This document shows positions 57,229 through 64,000 of a DNA stretch of 64,000 nucleotides, piece by piece. Below the pieces are notes generated by a model. That model did no database searches. It was not told the origin of the DNA and saw only the letters and a program-made list of their open reading frames with translations. Source of the stretch: Hydrogenobacter sp. Its GTDB lineage: Bacteria; Aquificota; Aquificia; Aquificales; Aquificaceae. The stretch spans positions 1 to 64,000 of the forward strand of contig JAPYWJ010000004.1 in NCBI GenBank assembly GCA_028276405.1. The letters run 5' to 3'. The position numbers and the translations under genes were made by a program. Within the stretch, counting starts at the first letter, position 1; each line of letters begins with the position of its first letter.

Positions 57229-58510
57229 GCGTCTCAAGATCCCTAAAAAAGTTTGGATAAGATACAGACACACACTGAGGATTATCTATGATGGTTTCCC
57301 CGTCAGCCACAAGACCTGCTATTGAGAAAGTCATAGCTATGCGGTGGTCTGCGTAGGTTCTTATGTAGGCACCTTTTAATCTCTCAACACCCTCTATGTG
57401 AAAGCCATCTTCGTACTCCTCTATCTTTGCACCCATGCTCCTTAGATTTTCTACAACCGCCTTGATCCTGTCGCTTTCCTTTACTCTAAGCTCTTGAGCA
57501 CCCCTAACAGAAGATGAGCCTTCTGCCAATGACATCACCAGAGCTAAAAGAGGAAGCTCATCTATAACAGATGGAACATCTTCCTCACTCACATTTATCC
57601 CCCTTAACCTTCCCTTACCTTTAACCCATATGTCCGCTATAGGTTCTCCAGAAATCTCTCTTAGGTTTAGATACTCTACATGAGCTCCCATTTGCCTGAG
57701 CTTTCTAAAAAAGCCATCTCTGGTTGGATTAACAAGCACATCTTTGAGTATGAGTTCAGAACCTTCTGTAAGAACTGCAAGCGCAACAAAGAAGGCAGAG
57801 GAAGATGGGTCTGCAGGACAGTATACATCGCAAGCGTAAAGTTTTTGGGTACCCTTTATCTTTACCATATGTCCCTCTTTACCTTCCAACTGGGTTAGCT
57901 CTGCTCCAAAAAGCCTAAGCATTCTTTCCGTGTGGTCCCTTGAAAGGTAAGGCTCTGTTATTTCAGTAAAACCTTCAGCTTTTAATGACGCCAAAAGCAA
58001 TGCAGACTTTACCTGTGCGGATGCCCTCTTGTTAAAAAAAGACATACCTTTTAGCTTACCCCCTCTTATGGCTACGGGGAGCTTATTTCCTTTTTCCTTA
58101 CCGTCAAGCGTTGCTCCCATCTGTCTTAGGGGTTCTACAACCCTAAGCATGGGTCTGCTTCTTAGACTATCATCTCCTGTAATGACGCTAAAAAAATCTT
58201 GGGTTGAAAGCACGCCCATAAGTAACCTTGCGGTTGTCCCAGAATTTTTGGCATCAAGGACATTTGATGGTTCATTGAATAAGTAATTCCTTCCTTCCAC
58301 CACCACTTCGCTGCCTTTTATCAGCGCTTTTACTCCTAACTGTATCATGGCATTAAAAGTTGCCATAGTGTCCTCAGAGACAAGCCAGTTTTTTACAACA
58401 CTTTTACCTTCCGCTATGGAAGATATAAAGATGGCTCTATGAGATATGGATTTATCAGAAGGCACTCTAATTTCACCTTTTACCATCTTTATCTTTTTTA
58501 GGGTTAACAT
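57212..58510 (-). CDS. aroA: 3-phosphoshikimate 1-carboxyvinyltransferase (EPSP synthase)
   Basis: 432-residue shikimate-pathway enzyme. Signatures: VPSDKSISHRAIFISSIAEG (S3P site), LDAKNSGTTARLLMGVL, GDDSLRSRPM, and the C-terminal RVKESDRIKAVVENLRSMGAK with DHRIAMTFSIAGL. The Ala and Arg of the class II form are consistent with AKNSGTTA. Aromatic amino acid synthesis. Confidence 0.97.
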   Translation of the reverse strand: MLTLKKIKMVKGEIRVPSDKSISHRAIFISSIAEGKSVVKNWLVSEDTMATFNAMIQLGVKALIKGSEVVVEGRNYLFNEPSNVLDAKNSGTTARLLMGVLSTQDFFSVITGDDSLRSRPMLRVVEPLRQMGATLDGKEKGNKLPVAIRGGKLKGMSFFNKRASAQVKSALLLASLKAEGFTEITEPYLSRDHTERMLRLFGAELTQLEGKEGHMVKIKGTQKLYACDVYCPADPSSSAFFVALAVLTEGSELILKDVLVNPTRDGFFRKLRQMGAHVEYLNLREISGEPIADIWVKGKGRLRGINVSEEDVPSVIDELPLLALVMSLAEGSSSVRGAQELRVKESDRIKAVVENLRSMGAKIEEYEDGFHIEGVERLKGAYIRTYADHRIAMTFSIAGLVADGETIIDNPQCVSVSYPNFFRDLETLIHQT

Positions 58511-58572
58511 CTTACCAAAGTATTATAACAGTTTATAAAAAATTTATGCTTCCCACTTAAACTTGAAAGATA

Positions 58573-59004
58573 ATGGACATAGTAGAAGTAAATACGCCAG
58601 AGCTTTTGGAAAAGCTAAAATCCTTAGAACTAAAAGTTTGGAAAGGTTCCAGTGATATTGAAGTAAAAGAACTGATACGGCATAAAAAAGCTTACATGTT
58701 TAGGTCTTCAACACAGGAAGTAGGGTATTTAGTTTACAGTTATAGAAAGGGTAGAGCCTACATTGAGGATCTCGTAATTAGTGATCCTGCTCACTTTATA
58801 CCCATAATGAGAAGTATAGAAAAGATCTTTAAGCCTCTGTCCATAGTTGCCCTTATAGAGCCCAACTTTATGTGGTTTTTCTCACCTACAAGAGAAAGAA
58901 TACTTAAAAACTCAGGTTATAAATTAAGTAAAGTTAGGAGGTTTAACCTTTTTGGCGAAAGCTTCCTTTATGTGAGGTTAGTATATGAAGGTTCTTCTGG
59001 TTGA
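58573..59004 (+). CDS. Uncharacterised GNAT-like protein
   Basis: 143 residues with a possible N-acetyltransferase-like topology (EVGYLVYSYRKGRAYIEDLVISDPAHFIPIMRSIE, then ALIEPNFMWFFSPTRERILKNSGYKLSK). The acetyl-CoA pyrophosphate motif is not canonical, so activity is doubtful. It overlaps the response regulator start by 20 bp, making it the first gene of the two-component operon. Confidence 0.5.
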   Translation: MDIVEVNTPELLEKLKSLELKVWKGSSDIEVKELIRHKKAYMFRSSTQEVGYLVYSYRKGRAYIEDLVISDPAHFIPIMRSIEKIFKPLSIVALIEPNFMWFFSPTRERILKNSGYKLSKVRRFNLFGESFLYVRLVYEGSSG

Positions 59005-59665
59005 AGACGAAATGGACTTGGCACTTCCTATAAGCAGGTTTTTATCCTCTGCAGGCTGGGATTGTGCAGTAGCCAAAAGTGTAAGTTCTGCTCTTGAGTT
59101 TCTTGAGAGGGAAGTTTTTGATGTATGCGTGCTTGATCTTTTTCTTGGTAGAGAAGATGGAAGTAAGCTCATACCAGTACTGAGCGATAAAAACATTCCC
59201 ACCATAGTCTTAACAGTAGTAGACGATGTCTCTGAAAAGGTAAGGTGTTTAAGGATGGGGGCTGATGATTATATGGTAAAACCTTTTAATCCGGAGGAGC
59301 TCTTAGCAAGAATAGAGACGGTGCTCAGAAGAGTTAAGAACATAACCAAGAATAGAACCCTAGTGTACGAAGATATGGAAATAGATCCCTTTTCTATGAT
59401 TGTGCGCATAAAGGGACAGACCCTTTCACTTCCTAAAAAACAGGTGATGATCCTTATAAAGCTGCTGGAAAATGTAGGAAAGGTGACCTCTTATAACACT
59501 TTATTTTCTTATGCATGGAGCTCTTACGAAGATGCAAGCATTGACGCCCTAAGGACCCATGTTTACAACCTAAGAAAATTATTAAGAAATCACGGATTTG
59601 ACATAATAAGCTATCCAGGTATAGGATATACCTTAAAGTATGAAAAGTCCAAAGAACCTGTATAA
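58985..59665 (+). CDS. OmpR/PhoB-family response regulator
   Basis: 226 residues: receiver domain with acidic pocket E7-D8, phospho-acceptor D51 (VCVLDLF), T/Lys switch (TVVDD, MVKPFNP) and a C-terminal winged helix (about 130-222, DALRTHVYNLRKLL and ISYPGIGYTLKY). Coupled to the histidine kinase by a 26-bp overlap. Target genes are unknown; the following membrane protein is the nearest candidate. Confidence 0.95.
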   Translation: MKVLLVEDEMDLALPISRFLSSAGWDCAVAKSVSSALEFLEREVFDVCVLDLFLGREDGSKLIPVLSDKNIPTIVLTVVDDVSEKVRCLRMGADDYMVKPFNPEELLARIETVLRRVKNITKNRTLVYEDMEIDPFSMIVRIKGQTLSLPKKQVMILIKLLENVGKVTSYNTLFSYAWSSYEDASIDALRTHVYNLRKLLRNHGFDIISYPGIGYTLKYEKSKEPV

Positions 59666-60788
59666 AGCTTTCCTTTTTAACTTTTTCAAATTCCTCTTGC
59701 CCATAGGTACTTTTTTCACACTTAGCTTTTGGAGCTTTAAATCATACATAAATGACTTAGAAAGCGACTACCTTTTGAAGACAGGTGAAAAGCTTGTAGA
59801 TTTTTTGAGCCACGATGAGGATATTTTGGACAATCAGTACTTTGGCTATGACTATATAATCCTGATAACGGACAGTAAAGGGAGAATTCTCAGCTCTAAC
59901 AGAAAGTTGGATAATTTAGGGGACATAAACTACCTGATAAACCTAAAACCTATGCCCAGTCAAGCTCAGGACATTAGGAATTACTTAGTTTATGTGGATA
60001 AATTTCTGTGTGGTACCTCTTTTTGTAAGGTAGTTGTTGCACTTCCCAAGGCAAAGATAGAAAAGAGAGTAAATTTACTTCTTCTTTCTTCTGTGTTTTC
60101 TTCTATCATAACCGCTTTGCTTATAGCTTTTCTGTCTGTGCTTGATATAAGAAAACATCTGCATGACTATGAGCTTTACTCAAAAGAGCTAAGGAAAGTT
60201 GCTCTTTATTTGTCTCATGAGGTAAAAACTCCTCTAAGTATAATACTCATGAACATGTCTCACATAAAGGTAGATGAGGATGTAAGGCAGGCTATAGAAA
60301 GAGCCATAAGGCGCATCATAAAGCTTATGAAAAATCTAAAGGTGCTTTCAGAACTTGAGTTAAAGCCCACAAGGATCACCCTGATAAACATAAAGGGTCT
60401 TATATCTGAGCTGGTGGAGTTTTACCAAGCCAACCTGTATGCCAAAAACCTGACCATAAGCGTTGATCATGTTCCCCATGTACAAGTGCTTTCCGATTAC
60501 GAACTCATTTATACTCTGTTTCTTAACTTACTGGATAATGCGGTAAAATACGCTAAGGAGGGTACAGAGATAAAAATAAGCGGAGAGCTCAGAAACGACA
60601 AACTAAGAGTGTTTATGAGCAATATAACTGACGAGAAAAGTCGCCTTGACATGGAAGACGAGTCTTATGGGTTAGGTCTTACCATAGTGGATGAGGTAGC
60701 CAGAAGACTGGGCATACAGGTAAGTTTTAAAAGGGATGCTTCTCTTTTTACAGTAGTGGTGGACATGCAAGTAAATAAAGAAGAGTGA
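59640..60788 (+). CDS. Sensor histidine kinase
   Basis: 382 residues. Membrane helices at about 12-34 and 146-168 enclose a ~110-residue periplasmic sensor with two cysteines (C124, C129). Then the dimerisation H-box with His193 (YLSHEVKTPLS), N-box LNLLDNAVKYA, and G-box ESYGLGLTIVDEVARR. The Cys pair may allow redox or metal sensing (inference). The stop overlaps the next start (TGATG). Confidence 0.94.
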   Translation: MKSPKNLYKAFLFNFFKFLLPIGTFFTLSFWSFKSYINDLESDYLLKTGEKLVDFLSHDEDILDNQYFGYDYIILITDSKGRILSSNRKLDNLGDINYLINLKPMPSQAQDIRNYLVYVDKFLCGTSFCKVVVALPKAKIEKRVNLLLLSSVFSSIITALLIAFLSVLDIRKHLHDYELYSKELRKVALYLSHEVKTPLSIILMNMSHIKVDEDVRQAIERAIRRIIKLMKNLKVLSELELKPTRITLINIKGLISELVEFYQANLYAKNLTISVDHVPHVQVLSDYELIYTLFLNLLDNAVKYAKEGTEIKISGELRNDKLRVFMSNITDEKSRLDMEDESYGLGLTIVDEVARRLGIQVSFKRDASLFTVVVDMQVNKEE

Positions 60789-61834
60789 TGCTTTTCCTCT
60801 TATATATACTTTTTGAGTTCGTAGACACTATATTTTCTTCTTTTTTAATTTACATCTACTTTCCGTCAAAAAGCTATGAGATTTTTAGTGCAAGCACCTA
60901 CGGTTATGCCATAACGATGGCAAACGCTTTGGGTTTTTTACTCCTGTTAATGGGTATATATGTTTTCAAAGCCTTAAATTACAGTTTTTATGTTATTACA
61001 CTTGGGTTTATTTGCATCTCAATAGGTTTTTTCCCTTACAGCTCTTTTGTGTTGATTCTCCTTTTTCTTTTTGTGGTCTTTCACACCGCTTTCTTCTTCT
61101 GGTATGAAGTGTTGGCGACTAAGTTTGAAAAGTTTGAAATTGCAGTAGGGTTATCTTACGCAGGTGGTTTTTTGGCTTTGGGTTTGCTTATGCTCTTTGA
61201 AAGCTCAAATTTACCTACGCTGTCTATACTTTACTCTCTGACCTTAATTTCCATGCTGTTCTTAAGAGGTGTTCCTTTTAACATTAAAAAGCTAAGTTTT
61301 TCCCAAATAAAGAAACCTAAGTTCTTGGCAGAGGTGTTTACAGTTTGGGTTATGGGTGAGTATGCAGAAGTTTTGTCTTCTATGGCTTACTATGTGCTTA
61401 GAGATAGCTCTACACTGGCTGAAGCTTACATACACAGGCTTTTTGGTATAGCTTTAATTACTGCGTTTTTCTGTGCCATACTCTCACCTTTTTTGATGGA
61501 AAAGCTTGGTATAAAAAACTTTGGAACGCTTACCATCTTGATCATGATGTGCGTACCCGTCTTTCTGGGCTTTCCCAGGTTTTTTACCCTTCTTGCAGCA
61601 ATGGTAGGCATCAGTATAGCCTTCTACTGGGTATTTTTCCGTACCTACCTTTACTATAGGTATCCAAAGGAAGAGTACATACACAGGTTCATGTTCTTTT
61701 ATTTTGCATCGCATCTTGGGGGTATTTTCCTGTACTCCACACTATTTGAGCTTTTTCATAGCCATCAGCTTAGTCTTTTGGCTTTTTCTGCGTTATTGAT
61801 CCCCGCACTTGTTTTAAATCTTTTCTTTATGTGA
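60788..61834 (+). CDS. Polytopic membrane protein, MFS-like
   Basis: 348 residues with about ten membrane helices and very low charge. The layout, with a central linker (VPFNIKKLSFSQIKKPKFLAEV) splitting two halves, suggests a small MFS-type transporter, but no family motif is visible. ATG 60788 overlaps the kinase stop. It probably responds to the upstream two-component pair. Confidence 0.6.
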   Translation: MLFLLYILFEFVDTIFSSFLIYIYFPSKSYEIFSASTYGYAITMANALGFLLLLMGIYVFKALNYSFYVITLGFICISIGFFPYSSFVLILLFLFVVFHTAFFFWYEVLATKFEKFEIAVGLSYAGGFLALGLLMLFESSNLPTLSILYSLTLISMLFLRGVPFNIKKLSFSQIKKPKFLAEVFTVWVMGEYAEVLSSMAYYVLRDSSTLAEAYIHRLFGIALITAFFCAILSPFLMEKLGIKNFGTLTILIMMCVPVFLGFPRFFTLLAAMVGISIAFYWVFFRTYLYYRYPKEEYIHRFMFFYFASHLGGIFLYSTLFELFHSHQLSLLAFSALLIPALVLNLFFM

Positions 61835-62722
61835 GCTTAGCTTTAGCTTAAGTCTACAAACATTGCAAAGGGAATTAATAGAAGGTTCCCCACAAACTTC
61901 ACACTTTTGTAGGTTTCCTCTTGGACTTTCTTTCAAGAGGGGATACAGCTTCCTTAAAAACTCACTGTAAAACCTCAGCTTTGTTCCTGGGCTTTTATCC
62001 TCAAGTTGCGAAAGGTAAAGCTTATACTCTATAGATGTGGCACCTTCCGAGAAAGGGCATTCTTCTTCTATGTAATCTATACCTGCCAAAACCGCATACA
62101 GAGCACTTTCTTTCTCGCTTATTTTACACAGAGGCTTTACCTTTCTGACAAACCCGTCATCTTCTGGCAAAACAGGATACTGCCTTCGCAGATATTCCAC
62201 ATTCCAGCTTAAGGCGTTTGCAAACAGAACTGCAGACTCATCATCTAAATTGTGTCCAGTAGCCAGCACCGCGTATCCCTTCTCTTTCGCGTATTTGTTC
62301 ATGTAGTACCTCTTTACGCTACCACACAGAGAACACGTGGGCCTGCTATCGTAAGCCTTTAAATCAGGAATACTTGCTATCTCCTTAGAAAGGTCTAAGG
62401 TGTGTAATGTAAGTTGGTACTTATCCGCAAAATTCTTAGCTTTTTGCAAAGACTTTTGAGAGTAATCACCTATACCCAGGTTTATGTAAAAACCGTCTGC
62501 TTGGTAGCCAAGTTTGATGAGTGTATGCCACAAAGAAAGGCTATCTTTACCCCCAGACACCGCAACAAGTATTTTCTCTTCCTTTGTAAACATGTTAAAC
62601 TCTTTTATGGTTCTCTCTACCCTGTTTTCAAACCACTCCAAATAGTGCTCACTGCAAAGGGAAAGCCTGTGGCTGTACAGGTAAATTTGTGCCTTCTTAC
62701 CACATCTGACACACTTTCTCAA
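61814..62722 (-). CDS. ttuA: tRNA-5-methyluridine(54) 2-sulfurtransferase
   Basis: 302-residue TtuA-type enzyme that makes s2T54, the tRNA modification that stiffens thermophile tRNAs. N-terminal zinc finger CxxC...CxxH (MRKCVRCGKK... CSEH), PP-loop SGGKDS at 56-61, an Fe-S binding CSLCG and CPF region, and a C-terminal finger CEVCGEP...CNVC. The start codon is TTG; GGAGGT lies five bases upstream inside ttuB. Sulfur is supplied by the TtuB thiocarboxylate. Confidence 0.92.
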   Translation of the reverse strand: MRKCVRCGKKAQIYLYSHRLSLCSEHYLEWFENRVERTIKEFNMFTKEEKILVAVSGGKDSLSLWHTLIKLGYQADGFYINLGIGDYSQKSLQKAKNFADKYQLTLHTLDLSKEIASIPDLKAYDSRPTCSLCGSVKRYYMNKYAKEKGYAVLATGHNLDDESAVLFANALSWNVEYLRRQYPVLPEDDGFVRKVKPLCKISEKESALYAVLAGIDYIEEECPFSEGATSIEYKLYLSQLEDKSPGTKLRFYSEFLRKLYPLLKESPRGNLQKCEVCGEPSINSLCNVCRLKLKLSSHKEKI

Positions 62723-62928
62723 AGGGTACCTCCGGATATGGCATTTACGACTCTTATGTGATCACCAGGGTTTATGGTTTCTTCTTCACTTACCACCTGA
62801 TCGTTTTTGACAACAAAGGCGTAATCTTTTGAGAGGTTCAGGGCTTTGAGAATGTCTTTTGCCTTCACTTTTTCTCCTTCAAGGTGCAAAGTCATCTCTT
62901 GCCCTCTGTAGATGACCTTTATCTCCAT
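62719..62928 (-). CDS. ttuB: TtuB/ThiS/MoaD-like sulfur carrier
   Basis: 69-residue beta-grasp protein: EIKVIYRGQEMTLHL, VKAKDILKALNL, INPGDHIRVVNAISGGTL. The thiocarboxylate-forming Gly-Gly is followed by TL, so it is not strictly terminal. The adjacent ttuA makes tRNA thiolation the likely role over thiamine synthesis. The GGA GGT codons of Gly-Gly also form the ttuA ribosome site, and the stop overlaps the TTG start. Confidence 0.8.
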   Translation of the reverse strand: MEIKVIYRGQEMTLHLEGEKVKAKDILKALNLSKDYAFVVKNDQVVSEEETINPGDHIRVVNAISGGTL

Positions 62929-62930
62929 AA

Positions 62931-63947
62931 TTATATAAATTGTTTCAGAAATCTAAGGTCGTTCTCGTAGAAGAGCTTTATGTTGTCTATGCCAAAGTAG
63001 AGCATAGAAAGCCTTTCCACACCCATTCCAAAGGCAAAACCTTGGTAAAGCTCCGTATCTACACCGCAGTTTTCTAAAACATTAGGATGGACCATACCAC
63101 AACCCATCACCTCTAACCATCCAGAACCCTTGCATACCCTACATCCTAAACCTTCACATATTACACAACCTATGTCAACTTCTGCAGAAGGCTCTGTAAA
63201 AGGGAAGTAAGAGGCTCTGAACCTTACGGGCATACTTTTCTCAAAGAAAGTCCTTAAGAAAGCTTCTATGGTATACTTCATGTGTTTAAAGTTTACATAT
63301 TCGTCTACTACAAGACCTTCTACTTGATGAAACATAGGAGAATGAGTAGGATCATCATCTCTTCTGTAAACTTTGCCCGGTGCTATAACCTGTATGGGTG
63401 GTTTTTGGGAAAGCATAACCCTTATCTGTGCTGGGGAAGTGTGAGTCCTCAGGAGATACCCTTCCGTGTTTAGATAAAAAGTGTCTTGCATGTCCCTTGC
63501 TGGATGTTCCTTGGGTATGTTTAGAAGGTCAAAGTTGTAGATTTCAAGTTCCATCTCTGGACCTTCAAATACGGAAAAACCCATACTGACAAATATGTCT
63601 CTTATCCTCATAAGCGTCTGTGTGATGGGATGCAAAGCCCCTACCAGACCTTCTAAGGGTACGGACATATCTACCCATTGAGCACTTAGCCTTTTTTCTA
63701 TCTCAAGGTTCTTAAGGTATTCTTCCTTTTCTTTTACGACTTTCTCCACAAACTCCTTAAGAGCGTTCAGTTGCGAACCGTAATCTTTTCTCTTCTCTTG
63801 GGGTAGATCCTTTATGCCTTTGAGTGCAAGGCTGATAGTTCCCTCTTTTCCAAGATACTTTGCCTTTACTTGGGAGAGTTTTTGCAAACTGTCCGCCTTT
63901 TTTACCTCTTCCTCTACCTGTCTCTTGAGCTCAGAAGGGTCTATCAT
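62931..63947 (-). CDS. pheS: Phenylalanyl-tRNA synthetase alpha subunit
   Basis: 338-residue catalytic subunit of the heterotetramer. N-terminal coiled-coil arm (about 1-85), then motif 2 MQDTFYLNTEGYLLRTHTSP, RRDDDPTHSPMFHQVEG, and motif 3 AFGMGVERLSMLYFGID. The start overlaps the rplT stop by one base. pheT is not beside it within the window (ttuB follows). Confidence 0.97.
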   Translation of the reverse strand: MIDPSELKRQVEEEVKKADSLQKLSQVKAKYLGKEGTISLALKGIKDLPQEKRKDYGSQLNALKEFVEKVVKEKEEYLKNLEIEKRLSAQWVDMSVPLEGLVGALHPITQTLMRIRDIFVSMGFSVFEGPEMELEIYNFDLLNIPKEHPARDMQDTFYLNTEGYLLRTHTSPAQIRVMLSQKPPIQVIAPGKVYRRDDDPTHSPMFHQVEGLVVDEYVNFKHMKYTIEAFLRTFFEKSMPVRFRASYFPFTEPSAEVDIGCVICEGLGCRVCKGSGWLEVMGCGMVHPNVLENCGVDTELYQGFAFGMGVERLSMLYFGIDNIKLFYENDLRFLKQFI

Positions 63948-64000
63948 CAGGTGCTCGTTAAAGCTGATCTAGCTTTGTTTACTATGTGCGCAAATCCCTC
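63947..64000 (-). CDS. rplT: 50S ribosomal protein bL20, C-terminal end (partial)
   Basis: The last 17 codons before a TGA shared with the pheS ATG read EGFAHIVNKARSALTST. This resembles the end of bL20 (compare the helix 'xxFxxLVxxAKxAL') and rplT normally precedes pheS. The rest lies right of the window. Confidence 0.75.
   Translation of the reverse strand, partial: EGFAHIVNKARSALTST

Overview
The window comes from a thermophilic, hydrogen-oxidising bacterium of the Aquificales, most like the Hydrogenobacter/Thermocrinis/Aquifex group. This is judged from the start of the 16S rRNA gene, the AT-rich Lys/Glu-rich coding style, the tightly overlapping genes, two [NiFe] hydrogenase clusters, heme A synthesis genes, and ttuA/ttuB (thiolation of T54 in thermophile tRNA). 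The species assignment is inference; no database search was run.

Layout. 1-1000: 5' end of an rRNA operon on the minus strand with a perfect-consensus promoter, next to a small insertion-sequence relic and a truncated gene. 1-8 kb: prfB, a PyrK-like reductase, trmD-xer, then an accessory patch (GGCT-like protein, a cysteine-rich exported protein, nested transposase relics). 8-13.7 kb: translation genes (def, a spoVG-like gene, two tRNAs, rtcB, rpsA-like, HU, rpmI) and htpX. 13.7-19.2 kb: a five-gene minus-strand run (old yellow enzyme, a two-subunit molybdenum hydroxylase, a nitroreductase, a TauE-type permease), divergent from an HxlR regulator across a shared promoter with repeated sites. 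19.5-35 kb: biotin carboxylase, ctaA-ctaB with a heme-copper-oxidase-like protein and a 37-residue membrane peptide, tadA, lipA, manC, a QueD-like gene, lpxB, rluD, sbcCD. 35.1-46.4 kb: a plus-strand cluster in which a cytosolic [NiFe] hydrogenase pair lies between hypB and hypE-hypA-hypF, convergent with a membrane-bound O2-tolerant hydrogenase operon (hyaABC, protease and chaperones). 46.5-50.5 kb: a GltD-like oxidoreductase, a heptosyltransferase, rsmH and an ftsL candidate. 50.5-51.5 kb: a gene-poor patch with two related GC-rich structured elements, a decayed ribbon-helix-helix gene, and a perfect inverted repeat with the 11-6-11 architecture of a Xer dif site. 51.5-64 kb: a hemerythrin/NnrS-like operon behind a palindromic promoter, kup-aspS, aroA, a two-component system with a membrane protein, and rplT-pheS-ttuB-ttuA.

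Strongest leads: (i) the HxlR-linked redox operon, (ii) the group-2-like hydrogenase that lacks a Tat signal, a C-terminal extension and one canonical proximal-cluster cysteine, (iii) the dif-like site together with the xer gene, (iv) the paired structured elements, and (v) the ttuB-ttuA junction, where the codons for the functional di-glycine form the downstream Shine-Dalgarno sequence. Start codons were moved from the longest ORF wherever a Shine-Dalgarno sequence, signal peptide or overlap supported a different site.
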